From assembly GCF_003284725.1 (NCBI RefSeq), contig NZ_PGTO01000022.1, positions 1 to 48,821 of the forward strand: 48,821 bases of DNA, read 5' to 3'. Position numbers and translations under genes: made by a program. The notes below the pieces were generated by a model, which was given only the letters and a program-made list of their open reading frames with translations, made no database searches and was not told the origin of the DNA. The DNA comes from Paramagnetospirillum kuznetsovii (lineage in GTDB: Bacteria > Pseudomonadota > Alphaproteobacteria > Rhodospirillales > Magnetospirillaceae). Positions 9,149 to 17,849 of this stretch are shown here, piece by piece. Every line of letters starts with the position of its first letter. Position 1 is the first letter of the stretch.

Positions 9149-10327
9149 TTAAGCGGCCTTGGACGCGAATTCGGCCTTGACCTGGGCGAAGGCCCAGTCC
9201 AGCCAGGGCAGCAGCTTTTCGATATCCGAGGTCTCGACGGTGGCGCCGCCCCAGACCCGCAGACCCGACGGCGCGTCGCGATAGGCGCCGATGTCGTAGG
9301 CCACCTTCTCCTTCTCCAGCAGCGAGACGATCTTCTTGGCGGCGGCGGCCTGGTCGTCGGCCGACAGCTTGGCGAAGAAGGGCGCCTTGATGGACAGGCA
9401 GATGGAGGTGCAGGACCGCACCTTGGCGTCGTCGGCCAGATTGGCGGCCCAATCGGACTTGTCCAGCCAGGATTGCACCGCCTTCAGATTGGCTTCCGAA
9501 CGGGCGATCAGGGCCTTGAGGCCGCCCAGGGACTCGGCCCATTTCAGGGCGTCCAACTGATCTTCCACCGCGATCATGGAGGGCGTGTTGATGGTCTCGC
9601 CCTTGAAGATGCCTTCCGACAGCTTGCCGCCCGAGGTCATGCGGAAGATCTTGGGCAGCGGCCAGGCGGGCTTGTAGGTGGTCAGGCGCTCGACGGCGCG
9701 GGGGCTGAGCACCAGCATGCCGTGGGCACCCTCGCCGCCCAGCACCTTCTGCCAGGACCAGGTGACCACGTCCAGCTTGTCCCACGGCAGATCCATGGCG
9801 AACACGGCCGAGGTGGCGTCGCAGATGGTCAGGCCCTTGCGGTCGGACTTGATCCAGTCGCCGTTGGGAACCCGAACGCCCGAAGTGGTGCCGTTCCAGG
9901 TGAAGACCACGTCGCGGTCGCAATCCACCTCGCCCAGCTTGGGCAGCTCGCCGTAGCCAGCCTTGAAGACCCGGGTGTCTTCCAGCTTGAGCTGCTTGGT
10001 GATATCGGTCACCCAGCCATCGCCAAAGCTTTCCCAGGCCAGCGCGTCGATGCCGCGCGCGCCCAGCAGCGACCACATGGCCATTTCCACCGCGCCGGTA
10101 TCCGAGGCGGGAACGATGCCGATGCGGTAATCGGCGGGAATGCCGAGAATGTCGCGGGTACGGGTGATGAGCTCTTCCAGCTTGGCCTTACCGATCTTGG
10201 CGCGGTGCGACCGGCCGACCGGGGTATCCTTCAGCGCGTCGACCGTCCAACCGGGACGCTTGGCGCAGGGACCAGAAGAGAAATTGGGATTGCTCGGCCG
10301 AACGCTCGGCTGCGGAAAATCGGACAT
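9149..10327 (-). CDS. serC: Phosphoserine aminotransferase
   Basis: SerC transaminates 3-phosphohydroxypyruvate with glutamate to give phosphoserine, the second step of serine synthesis; it can also act in pyridoxal phosphate synthesis. The 392-residue protein is the longer alphaproteobacterial type. The N-terminus reads [15 protein letters not shown], and the PLP-binding lysine is in [16 protein letters not shown]. It is a class V fold aminotransferase. It is transcribed ahead of serA from a promoter and leader that look regulated (see the leader entry). Confidence 0.97.
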   Translation of the reverse strand: MSDFPQPSVRPSNPNFSSGPCAKRPGWTVDALKDTPVGRSHRAKIGKAKLEELITRTRDILGIPADYRIGIVPASDTGAVEMAMWSLLGARGIDALAWESFGDGWVTDITKQLKLEDTRVFKAGYGELPKLGEVDCDRDVVFTWNGTTSGVRVPNGDWIKSDRKGLTICDATSAVFAMDLPWDKLDVVTWSWQKVLGGEGAHGMLVLSPRAVERLTTYKPAWPLPKIFRMTSGGKLSEGIFKGETINTPSMIAVEDQLDALKWAESLGGLKALIARSEANLKAVQSWLDKSDWAANLADDAKVRSCTSICLSIKAPFFAKLSADDQAAAAKKIVSLLEKEKVAYDIGAYRDAPSGLRVWGGATVETSDIEKLLPWLDWAFAQVKAEFASKAA

Positions 10328-10380
10328 GAAATGAAACCCTCCCAGCTAGGAAGGGACGCGGCCCGTTGGGGGGCCGTGGC
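10328..10380 (-). ncRNA. serC-type leader RNA (two hairpins before serC)
   Basis: The 5' untranslated region of serC folds into two consecutive hairpins. The upstream one pairs 10371-10378 with 10357-10364. The downstream one pairs CCCTTCC with GGGAGGG (10337-10355, loop TAGCT) and buries the serC ribosome-binding site GGGAGG. A two-hairpin leader upstream of serC-serA is known in Alphaproteobacteria as the serC motif (Rfam 'serC'). Position, gene context and layout fit. The match is from memory of the family, not from a covariance search. Confidence 0.7.
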
Positions 10381-10388
10381 CCGGGCGG

Positions 10389-10418
10389 AGTGTATGAGGG
10401 CCGGGGCGAAGGCGTCAA
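10389..10418 (-). promoter_or_regulatory. Predicted sigma-70 promoter of serC
   Basis: On the minus strand TTGACG (10413-10418) is followed after 18 bp by TACACT (10389-10394). The start would lie just before the first leader hairpin, which agrees with the leader RNA assignment. Confidence 0.55.
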
Positions 10419-10491
10419 CGAGGCTTTTGGACGTGGCGTAAGATTCCTCTGACCGGTAGCGTGGCCGCATCCGACTTGCTATCTTGCCGCC

Positions 10492-11271
10492 ATGAACACT
10501 CCCTTCACCGCCGATTCGGCGCTTGGCGCCATTTCCGCCTCCCGCTCGGGCGGGGCCGCCAGTTCCCCTATCAAGGACGCCGCCTTCGACGCCGTCCATG
10601 CCGCCGTCACGCCACACCTCGCCCAGGGGGCGGCGGGCGCCACCGCCGCCGTGGCCGAGGCCTTCGCCATCGCCGAGGGCCTGTGGGCCGAGGTGCGCGC
10701 CACCCCCGCCTTCGCCCTGGGAACGCCAAAGGCGGCCTGCGGCAAGGGCTGCGGCTGGTGCTGCCATCAGCGGGTCGGCGCCGCCGCCGTCGAGGTTCTG
10801 CATATCGCCGAGCAATTGCGCTCCCATCCCGATGCCGAGGCGCTGATCGCCCGCCTGGATGCCTGGCCCCAGGGTCGCGCCTGCGCCTTCCTGGTGGACG
10901 GCGCCTGTTCCATCTATGCGCTGCGGCCGCTGAAATGCCGGGGGCTGTATCAGTTGGACGCCCGCTGGTGCATGACCACCTACGCCAAGATGGACCTGCC
11001 CATGTTCGGCCCCGCCCCCAGCCACGAATACCAGACGCCGCCCAAGGACGTGTTCGACGGCGCGGTGTTCGGCCTTGCCCTGCCCTTCCACCGTGCCGGA
11101 CGCGATTGCCCCGGCGTCGATTTCATGCCCGCCCTGAAGGCGGTGATCCACCGCCCCGACGCCAGTGCCGCATGGTGGCGGGGCGAGAAGGTCTTCCCCG
11201 CCGAGGCGCGTCTGCACGACTGGTTCCCGCCCCTGGCCAAACAGGCCAAGAACGGCAAGAAGAAGCGTTAG
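10492..11271 (+). CDS. YkgJ-family cysteine cluster protein
   Basis: A 259-residue protein with the YkgJ-type metal or Fe-S cluster signature: CGKGCGWCCHQ followed by CAFLVDGACSIYALRPLKCRGLY. The cysteine spacing is typical of this widespread family, whose biochemical role is poorly known. The N-terminal about 60 residues are Ala-rich and unrecognised. The C-terminus ends in a lysine-rich tail (KQAKNGKKKR). It diverges from serC and converges with ureG, so it appears monocistronic. Confidence 0.82.
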   Translation: MNTPFTADSALGAISASRSGGAASSPIKDAAFDAVHAAVTPHLAQGAAGATAAVAEAFAIAEGLWAEVRATPAFALGTPKAACGKGCGWCCHQRVGAAAVEVLHIAEQLRSHPDAEALIARLDAWPQGRACAFLVDGACSIYALRPLKCRGLYQLDARWCMTTYAKMDLPMFGPAPSHEYQTPPKDVFDGAVFGLALPFHRAGRDCPGVDFMPALKAVIHRPDASAAWWRGEKVFPAEARLHDWFPPLAKQAKNGKKKR

Positions 11272-11289
11272 GGGGGGCAGTAACCCCCC

Positions 11290-11393
11290 GTCATTCCCGC
11301 GAAAGCGGGAATCCATGCATCAGCCGCTCAGTACCTTCTGGCTAAAGCCCGCCCTTGCGTCAACATGGGCCCCCGCCTGCGCGGGGGTGACGA
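11290..11393. repeat. Pair of REP-like palindromes between ykgJ-like gene and ureG
   Basis: 11290-11317 carries ATTCCCGCGAAAGCGGGAAT with flanking GTC and CCA. A second, inverted and diverged unit (CCCCCGCCTGCGCGGGGG) lies at about 11365-11393. The same unit occurs between urtA and urtB. Such short palindromes are common dispersed intergenic elements in proteobacteria and may stop transcription between the convergent genes. Confidence 0.75.
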
Positions 11394-11428
11394 TAAAAAG
11401 GGCGGGAACGAGTTTTTCCCTCACCCTG

Positions 11429-12027
<599 letters not shown>

Positions 12028-12031
<4 letters not shown>

Positions 12032-12702
12032 GAGCGGAACAGCCTCGTATATTGGGTTTCATGCGCCATGGAGCACCAGTCCAACATGGGGGTCGCCGCC
12101 CCCATGTCCTCGGCGGGACGGACCAGCGCCGCCGCCACCGCATCCAGCACCACCGCCTCCAGGGCGGCCATGGCCCGCTGGCCGTCGGTCTGGCCCAGCG
12201 GCACCAGCCGCACCGAAGCCGAGACCAGATTGGCGGCGAAGGCGTGGAGATAGGCGGCCAGGGCCGGTTCCGCCGCGATGCCCGCCCGCTTGGCGGCCAC
12301 CGCCACCGCCACCCCATAGGCGGGCTGGCGGGCCAGAACCTTGAGCCGGGCCTTCCATTCCTCCCACCACGGATCGGGCCAGGCGGCCGAAACGGCGATC
12401 AGGAAGGCGGCGCCCTGGGCCGAGGATTCCAGGGCCAGTTCCTGGGTGCCCCGCCATGCGGCGGCCAGATCGACCACCCGATCCAGATCCTCGTCGGTTT
12501 CGGCGCCATGGGCGGCGAGAAACAGATCGGCATCGATCCGGCCGCTTCCCTCCAAAATCAACGTGGTCAGCCAGTCCAGGGTACCGGCCAGATCGCGCAA
12601 CAGGCCCGCCTCCACCGCGTATTCCAGCCCGTGGGAATAGCCGAACGCCCCCACCGGAAACGAGGGCGACAGCCACGCCATCAGACGCAGAAGCGACTTC
12701 AT
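12028..12702 (-). CDS. ureF: Urease accessory protein UreF
   Basis: UreF forms the activation complex with UreD and UreG on apo-urease. The protein is about 224 residues, all helical, with the conserved [17 protein letters not shown] segment near the N-terminus. I chose ATG at 12702, which overlaps the ureE stop (ATGA) and has a GAGGTGGGG ribosome-binding site. A GTG two codons upstream (12708) is the longest alternative. Confidence 0.96.
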
Positions 12703-13172
12703 CCCCACCTCACCAGCGGCTCGGGCGCCGCCAGCAGCCCGTGCGGGTCATAGGCGCCCGGTTCCGGCTGGAACGGCGCCGTGTGACGGGTCACGCTCGC
12801 CCCCAGCCCTTCCACCATGTCCATCAGAACCGGATCGGCCGTCACCCGCAACCCACCGCCCGCCAAGACCTGAACCGGCACATGGCGATTGCCCACATGC
12901 CATGCCACGCGCGCGGCCAGGTCCGGCGAATTGCAATGGATATCGGCCACCTCTTCCCGTGCCGCCCGCACCACGATCACCCCGCCGCCATCCAGCGCCA
13001 GGCCGTCACCGTCCTTGAGATGGACGGCATTGGGGAGATCCAGCAGGAACTCGGCCCCGCTGTCGTCACACATGCGGAAACGGCGGCGATGGCGGTCATG
13101 GGCGGCCAGGGTCACCGAAGCGGTGGTCTCGGCGAAGGTTCCGGCGGCAAGGATCGCGGTGGCGCGGCGCAT
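12699..13172 (-). CDS. ureE: Urease accessory nickel chaperone UreE
   Basis: UreE carries Ni(II) to the UreDFG complex. The 157-residue protein begins MRRATAILAAG two bases after the ureC stop. It has the peptide-binding N-terminal domain and the metal-binding core around AWHVGNRHVPVQVL, the position of the conserved dimer-interface His. It lacks the His-rich C-terminal tail of the Klebsiella type and ends PEPLVRWG, so it probably stores little nickel. A longer open frame runs upstream through ureC antisense-frame sequence but is not coding. Confidence 0.93.
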   Translation of the reverse strand: MRRATAILAAGTFAETTASVTLAAHDRHRRRFRMCDDSGAEFLLDLPNAVHLKDGDGLALDGGGVIVVRAAREEVADIHCNSPDLAARVAWHVGNRHVPVQVLAGGGLRVTADPVLMDMVEGLGASVTRHTAPFQPEPGAYDPHGLLAAPEPLVRWG

Positions 13173-13174
13173 GG

Positions 13175-14881
13175 TCAGAACAGGAAATAGCGCTGGGCCA
13201 GCGGCAATTCCGCCGCAGGTTCGCAACTCAGCAATTGCCCGTCGGCCCGCACCTCGTAGGTTTCCGCATCCACCTCCAATTGGGGGCAGGCGTCGTTGTG
13301 GATCATGGCCGACTTGGTCAGCCCCCGCGTGCCCGACACCGCCAGCAATTGACGCGACAGGCCCAGCTTGCGGCCCAGATCGGCTTCCAGCCCCGCCTGG
13401 GAGACGAAGGTCACCGAACCGGACTGAAGCGCCCGGCCGAAGCCTCCGAACATGGGGCGGTAATGCACCGGCTGCGGTGTCGGGATCGAGGCGTTGGGAT
13501 CGCCCATCAGGGCGGCGGCGATAGTGCCGCATTTCAGCACCAGATCGGGCTTCACCCCGAAGAAGGCGGGCTTCCAGATCACCAGATCGGCCAGCTTGCC
13601 CACCGCCACCGAGCCCACATGGGCGGAAATGCCGTGGGTGATGGCGGGATTGATGGTGTATTTGGCGATATAGCGCTTGGCGCGCAGATTGTCGTTGCCC
13701 GCCTCGCCGGGAAGCTGGCCGCGCTGGGCCTTCATCTTGTGGGCGGTCTGCCACGTCCGGGTTATGACCTCGCCGATGCGGCCCATGGCCTGGGAATCCG
13801 AACTCATCATGCTCATGGCGCCGAGATCGTGCAGCACGTCTTCCGCCGCGATGGTCTCGCGGCGGATACGGCTTTCGGCGAAGGCCACATCCTCGGGGAT
13901 GCGCGAATCCAGGTGATGGCAGACCATCAGCATGTCCAGATGCTCGTCGATGGTGTTGACGGTAAACGGCATGGTGGGATTGGTCGACGACGGCAGCACA
14001 TTGGCGACGCCGCACAGCTTCAGGATATCGGGCGCATGGCCGCCGCCCGCGCCTTCGGTATGGAAGGCATGGATGGTGCGGCCCTTGAAGGCGGCCACGG
14101 TGTTTTCCACGAAACCGGATTCGTTCAGGGTATCGGTGTGGATGGCCACCTGAACGTCGAACCGATCCGCCACCGTCAGGCAATTGTCGATGGAGGCCGG
14201 GGTGGTGCCCCAGTCCTCGTGCAGTTTCAGGCCGCAGGCGCCGCCCCGGATCATCTCCTCCAGCCCGTCGGGCCGGGTGGTATTGCCCTTGCCGAAGAAG
14301 CCCAGATTGACCGGCAAACCCTCGGCGGCTTGCAGCATGCGGCCCAGATGCCAGGGACCGGGGGTGCAGGTGGTGGCGTTGGTGCCCTCGGCCGGGCCGG
14401 TGCCGCCGCCCAGCAGGGTGGTGACGCCGGAATAGAGCGCGTCGTCGGCCTGTTGCGGGCAGATGAAATGGATATGGGAATCGATGCCACCAGCGGTGAC
14501 GATACGGCCCTCGCCCGCGATGACCTCGGTGCCGGGGCCGATGATGATGTCGATGCCGGACTGGATGTCAGGATTGCCCGCCTTGCCGATGGCGGCGATG
14601 CGTCCATCCTTCAAGCCGATATCGGCCTTGACCACCCCCCAGTGATCGAGAATCAGGGCATTGGTGATGACGGTGTCCACCGCGCCTTGGGCGCGCGACA
14701 ATTGCGATTGGCCCTGGCCGTCGCGGATGACCTTGCCGCCGCCGAACTTCACCTCCTCGCCATAGGTGGTGAAATCCTTCTCCACCTCGATCACCAGATT
14801 GGTATCGCCCAGCCGCACCTTGTCGCCAGTGGTAGGGCCGAACATGGCGGCATAGGCCTTGCGTTCGATGCGAAATGCCAT
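13175..14881 (-). CDS. ureC: Urease catalytic subunit alpha
   Basis: UreC is the catalytic subunit of urease, which hydrolyses urea to ammonia and carbamate. The 568 residues match the family. Nickel ligands H136 and H138 lie in SHIHF, the carbamylated lysine is K219 in GLKLHEDWG, and the mobile-flap Cys321 and His322 lie in MVCHHLDSR. All key residues are present. I chose the ATG at 14881 ([17 protein letters not shown]), which has an AGGA ribosome-binding site 8 bases upstream; another ATG lies at 14890. The 495-bp gap to ureB is filled by the GxxExxY cassette. Confidence 0.99.
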   Translation of the reverse strand: MAFRIERKAYAAMFGPTTGDKVRLGDTNLVIEVEKDFTTYGEEVKFGGGKVIRDGQGQSQLSRAQGAVDTVITNALILDHWGVVKADIGLKDGRIAAIGKAGNPDIQSGIDIIIGPGTEVIAGEGRIVTAGGIDSHIHFICPQQADDALYSGVTTLLGGGTGPAEGTNATTCTPGPWHLGRMLQAAEGLPVNLGFFGKGNTTRPDGLEEMIRGGACGLKLHEDWGTTPASIDNCLTVADRFDVQVAIHTDTLNESGFVENTVAAFKGRTIHAFHTEGAGGGHAPDILKLCGVANVLPSSTNPTMPFTVNTIDEHLDMLMVCHHLDSRIPEDVAFAESRIRRETIAAEDVLHDLGAMSMMSSDSQAMGRIGEVITRTWQTAHKMKAQRGQLPGEAGNDNLRAKRYIAKYTINPAITHGISAHVGSVAVGKLADLVIWKPAFFGVKPDLVLKCGTIAAALMGDPNASIPTPQPVHYRPMFGGFGRALQSGSVTFVSQAGLEADLGRKLGLSRQLLAVSGTRGLTKSAMIHNDACPQLEVDAETYEVRADGQLLSCEPAAELPLAQRYFLF

Positions 14882-14914
14882 GGGATGCATCCTGTCCAGG
14901 AATTGTCTTTATTG

Positions 14915-15371
14915 TCCACGAATGAACACGAATGAACACGAATGGGGAGAAGTCACAGTAGAAGTCTTTTCATTTCCAGGCGCGGCCTGCCGAAATTGAA
15001 CAGCATCCCGACTTTAAGGCCACTCGCCCTTAGATAATTCAGGACTTGGGCGGAATGGGCACCGGTCAGACTGTCCAAAGCTTTCAACTCCACGACGACA
15101 CATCCATCGACCACGAGGTCGGCAACATAAGTACCGATATCATCGCCCTTGTAATGAACGGTGAATCGAACCTCTTCCTCCGCCTCCAGACCGCGCAGGC
15201 GAAGCTCCTTGACCATGGCGCGCCGATAGAGAACCTCGAGGAACCCGGCTCCAAGCACATTGGACACCTCGAAGGCGGCGCCGATGACGGTCTTGGTCAC
15301 CGCTTCGACCTCGGGCGACAGTCCTTCACCGCCGGACGGCCTATTCGTGTTCATTCGTGTTCATTCGTGGA
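14915..15371. mobile_element. 457-bp inverted-repeat cassette with GxxExxY gene
   Basis: Perfect 29-bp inverted repeats (14915-14943 and 15343-15371) flank a single small gene. Each arm holds two tandem copies of the 10-mer AATGAACACG plus a partial one. The cassette lies in the urease operon between ureB and ureC: ureB ends 6 bp from one arm. ureB and ureC are usually adjacent, so this is an insertion. No transposase is present, so it would be non-autonomous. No target-site duplication could be identified with confidence. Confidence 0.75.
14953..15354 (-). CDS. GxxExxY family protein (PD-(D/E)XK nuclease-like)
   Basis: A 133-residue member of the GxxExxY family. The name motif is G37-F-L-E40-V-L-Y43. 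A PD-(D/E)XK-like core follows, with D79 in TYVADLVVD and E89-L-K91 in VVVELKALDSL. The family is widespread and small, and its function is not established; nuclease-like fold is a family-level prediction. The ATG at 15354 lies inside the inverted repeat, so the first residues MNTN are encoded by the repeat. The stop is about 10 bp from the other arm. It is in the same direction as the urease genes and is probably co-transcribed. Confidence 0.88.
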   Translation of the reverse strand: MNTNRPSGGEGLSPEVEAVTKTVIGAAFEVSNVLGAGFLEVLYRRAMVKELRLRGLEAEEEVRFTVHYKGDDIGTYVADLVVDGCVVVELKALDSLTGAHSAQVLNYLRASGLKVGMLFNFGRPRLEMKRLLL

Positions 15372-15376
15372 TGAAT

Positions 15377-15685
15377 TCATTTTAGCGTCCCATTGATCTG
15401 GCCGTTGAAGCCCCAGACCTCGCCGGACCCGGCATAGGCCACCAGGGTCACGTCGCGGGTCTGGCCGGGTTCGAAGCGGACGGCGGTTCCGGCCGGGATG
15501 TCGAGGCGGAAGCCCTTGGCCTTGGCGCGATCGAAGGACAGCGCCCCGTTGGTCTCGAAGAAGTGGTAATGGCTGCCCACCTGGATGGGACGGTCGCCGG
15601 TATTGGCGACGGCGAGCGTCACGGTGGCGCGGCCGTCGTTCAGCACGATCTCGCCCGGCGCGGTGATGATTTCCCCTGGGATCAT
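15377..15685 (-). CDS. ureB: Urease subunit beta
   Basis: UreB is the small structural beta subunit. The 102-residue length and the conserved stretches [24 protein letters not shown] and [13 protein letters not shown] are typical. It starts 11 bp after the ureA stop. The separate ureA, ureB and ureC genes are the usual bacterial three-subunit form. The stop codon lies 6 bp before the inverted-repeat cassette. Confidence 0.97.
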   Translation of the reverse strand: MIPGEIITAPGEIVLNDGRATVTLAVANTGDRPIQVGSHYHFFETNGALSFDRAKAKGFRLDIPAGTAVRFEPGQTRDVTLVAYAGSGEVWGFNGQINGTLK

Positions 15686-15696
15686 GGCGGCCCCCG

Positions 15697-15999
15697 TCAG
15701 CGAATGGGATTGTGGACGGTCACCAGTTTGGTGCCGTCGGGAAAGGTGGCTTCCACCTGGATATCGTGGATCATCTCGGGGATGCCCTCCATGACCTGTG
15801 AGCGGGTCAGCACGCTTGCGCCCTCGCTCATCAGCTCCGCCACGTTGCGGCCATCGCGGGCGCCCTCGACCACGAAGTCGGTGATCAGCGCCACCGCTTC
15901 CGGGTAGTTCAGCCTGACGCCGCGCTCCAACCGGCGGCGCGCCACCATGGCGGCCATGGCGATCAGCAGCTTGTCCTTTTCCCGAGGGCTCAAGTTCAT
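15697..15999 (-). CDS. ureA: Urease subunit gamma
   Basis: UreA is the gamma structural subunit. The start [16 protein letters not shown] at 15999 gives the canonical 100 residues and has an AAGAGGA ribosome-binding site 9 bases upstream. The frame stays open another 25 codons upstream into the repeat at 16037-16120, but that part is not conserved-looking. Family segments include [22 protein letters not shown] and the C-terminal TVHNPI. Confidence 0.97.
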   Translation of the reverse strand: MNLSPREKDKLLIAMAAMVARRRLERGVRLNYPEAVALITDFVVEGARDGRNVAELMSEGASVLTRSQVMEGIPEMIHDIQVEATFPDGTKLVTVHNPIR

Positions 16000-16036
16000 G
16001 ATTCCCAGTCCTCTTTCGTCAAGACCATGAAGGAAG

Positions 16037-16120
16037 TCCACGAATGAACACGAATAAAAATTTGATATTTTCACCCTGATTTTAAAAAATTATTCGTGTT
16101 TATCCGTGTTCATTCGTGGA
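16037..16120. repeat. Empty inverted-repeat hairpin between ureD and ureA
   Basis: The outer arms (16037-16058 and 16099-16120) form a 22-bp inverted repeat with one mismatch, using the same CCACGAATGAACACGAAT motif as the cassette 700 bp away. The interior is about 40 bp of AT-rich sequence with no gene. The repeat abuts the ureD stop codon. It looks like a solo or collapsed version of the GxxExxY cassette, and could fold into a strong hairpin in the operon mRNA. Confidence 0.8.
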
Positions 16121-16951
16121 TCAAATCTCCCAAATCCTCGGCAGCCGTCGCGGTAGTCCCGCCGCTTCATGCCGCAACATCGCCCATACTGTTCCGAAGC
16201 TCTTGCGCAGCCGGGCGGCATCCTCGTCCAGCCATCGCACGATCAGCAGATCACCGACCACCGTCGCCCCGGCGCGGCCGTCCAGCATCTCGCGGACCCC
16301 ATCGCGCAGGATCATCGGCCGCGGGGTGGCCAGCACCAGGGTGGCGCAGGCGAGGGCGCCGCCGAACCCGCCCGGCGCCTTCAGCTTGGCGGCGATGTCG
16401 CCGTCCAGATGCAGGGCATCGGCCCAGATCAGACGGCCGTCGCGGCGAATTTCCCAGGCGTCGTGGACGAGACCCTGGCTCAGGCTTTCACCCTTGGCGG
16501 TGCGGCCGAACACCAGCATTTCCCCCACCATGGCGCGGGCATCGGCCGCCAGATCCAGCCGGGTGGAACGGCGCAGGCGGGCGCCTTCGAACACAATGGT
16601 CTCCTGGGGCAGGACTTCCAGCCAAGCCCCCTTCTCCACCGTCAAGCCGATGTCCACCTTGGTATCGGGACCGGTGGAACGATAGATTTTCTCGGCGGCG
16701 CTGGCGACCACCATGCCGACGGCACCCGCCGCCGCCCGCGCCGAAAGCTCCAGCCGGTCGCCGCCCGCCAGCCCGCCGGAGGTGGTGACCAGGGCAGCCT
16801 GGATCGGCTCGCCATCGGGGGGATCGGGGAACAGCACGCGCAACGGCGCCTGCTGGTACAGACGGCCCAGCCGACCCGGCTCGAAGACGATTTCGGCCTT
16901 GCCCCACATGCGGGCAAGCGGCGTCTCAGACGGTGAGGTAGCGTCTAACAT
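16121..16951 (-). CDS. ureD: Urease accessory protein UreD
   Basis: UreD is the scaffold that binds apo-urease and accepts UreF-UreG for nickel insertion. It is about 276 residues from the ATG at 16951. Recognisable segments are GKAEIVFEPGRLGRLYQQAPLR, TTSGGLAGGDRL and TKVDIGL. The start lies inside the end of urtE, giving a 26-bp overlap; a tandem ATG at 16954 and a later ATG at 16909 are alternatives. The overlap shows that the urt and ure genes form one transcription unit here. Confidence 0.93.
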   Translation of the reverse strand: MLDATSPSETPLARMWGKAEIVFEPGRLGRLYQQAPLRVLFPDPPDGEPIQAALVTTSGGLAGGDRLELSARAAAGAVGMVVASAAEKIYRSTGPDTKVDIGLTVEKGAWLEVLPQETIVFEGARLRRSTRLDLAADARAMVGEMLVFGRTAKGESLSQGLVHDAWEIRRDGRLIWADALHLDGDIAAKLKAPGGFGGALACATLVLATPRPMILRDGVREMLDGRAGATVVGDLLIVRWLDEDAARLRKSFGTVWAMLRHEAAGLPRRLPRIWEI

Positions 16952-17636
16952 CATCCTCGACCATGGTGGCGGCTTGACCGGACAGGACCACTTCGCCCCG
17001 GTCCATGACCGCGAAATCGTCGGCCAGTTCCTTGGCGAAGTCAAAATATTGCTCCACCAGCAAAACCGCCATAGCGCCCCATTCGGTCAGCTTGGAGTCC
17101 GCCAGCAGGCGGATGACCCGGCCGATATCCTTGATGATGGAGGGCTGGATGCCCTCGGTGGGCTCGTCCAGGATCAGGAGGCGCGGCCGCGTCACCAGGG
17201 CCCGCGCGACGGCAAGCTGCTGCTGCTGGCCGCCCGACAGGTCGCCGCCGCGCCGACTCAGCATGGATTTGAGCACCGGGAACAGTTCGAAGATTTCGTC
17301 GGGAATGGTGCGCCGCGCGCGCGGCAGCGGCGCGAAGCCGGTTTCCAGATTTTCCTTCACCGTCAGGCGAGCGAAGATCTCGCGCCCCTGGGGAACGAAG
17401 CCGATACCGGCCCGTGCCCGCTGATGGGCGCTCATGGCGGTGATGTCCTTGCCCTCCCAGCGGATGGCGCCGCTCTTGACCCCTTGCAGCCCCATGACGG
17501 CGCGCATCAGGCTGGTCTTGCCGACGCCGTTGCGCCCCAGCACGCAGGTGACCCTGCCCGGCTCGGCCGCCAGCGAGACGCCGCGGAGCGCGTGGCTGGC
17601 GCCGTAATAGAGGTTGATATTCTCGACCGTCAGCAT
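16926..17636 (-). CDS. urtE: Urea ABC transporter ATPase UrtE
   Basis: One of the two ATPases of the high-affinity urea importer. The 236-residue LivF-like protein has Walker A GRNGVGKTS (about 34-42), signature LSGGQQQQLAVARAL and Walker B LLILDEPTEGIQPSII. The segment EGIQPSIIKDIGRVI is typical of UrtE. It is separated from urtD by 213 bp containing a large palindromic repeat and overlaps ureD at its 3' end. Confidence 0.97.
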   Translation of the reverse strand: MLTVENINLYYGASHALRGVSLAAEPGRVTCVLGRNGVGKTSLMRAVMGLQGVKSGAIRWEGKDITAMSAHQRARAGIGFVPQGREIFARLTVKENLETGFAPLPRARRTIPDEIFELFPVLKSMLSRRGGDLSGGQQQQLAVARALVTRPRLLILDEPTEGIQPSIIKDIGRVIRLLADSKLTEWGAMAVLLVEQYFDFAKELADDFAVMDRGEVVLSGQAATMVEDDVRRYLTV

Positions 17637-17661
17637 GATGAAGCCCCCGTGGGCAGCAAAG

Positions 17662-17812
17662 TCCCTCTCCCCCTGTGGGAGAGGGATTTAGGGTGAGGGG
17701 GCCGCGCGTCGGCGCGCGATACGAGTCTATTCCGTAGAGTCCGTGGACAAGAGTCACGCGCCGCGCGGACGCGCGCCCCCTCACCCCGCCCCTCTCCCAC
17801 GAGGGGAGAGGG
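17662..17812. repeat. Inverted REP-like repeat pair between urtD and urtE
   Basis: Two inverted arms, about 17662-17718 and 17756-17812, contain CTCTCCC...GGGAGAGGG hairpins, GGGTGAGGGG tracts and CGCGCG palindromes. The 38-bp centre is unique. The arms can pair with each other or fold alone. This type of repeat is common between genes in GC-rich proteobacteria. Within the urt operon it may lower or stabilise downstream transcript. Confidence 0.75.
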
Positions 17813-17849
17813 TGTCTTGCCCGGACTTTTCATGGCTTTCCGCATTCTC

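Noticed and set aside
12699-14183. 494-codon open frame spanning ureE and part of ureC
   Set aside because: Only its last 157 codons are UreE; the rest is an out-of-frame shadow of ureC.
14915-15371. CRISPR-like spaced repeats
   Set aside because: Arms are inverted, only two, and enclose a gene; there are no regular direct repeats with spacers anywhere in the window.
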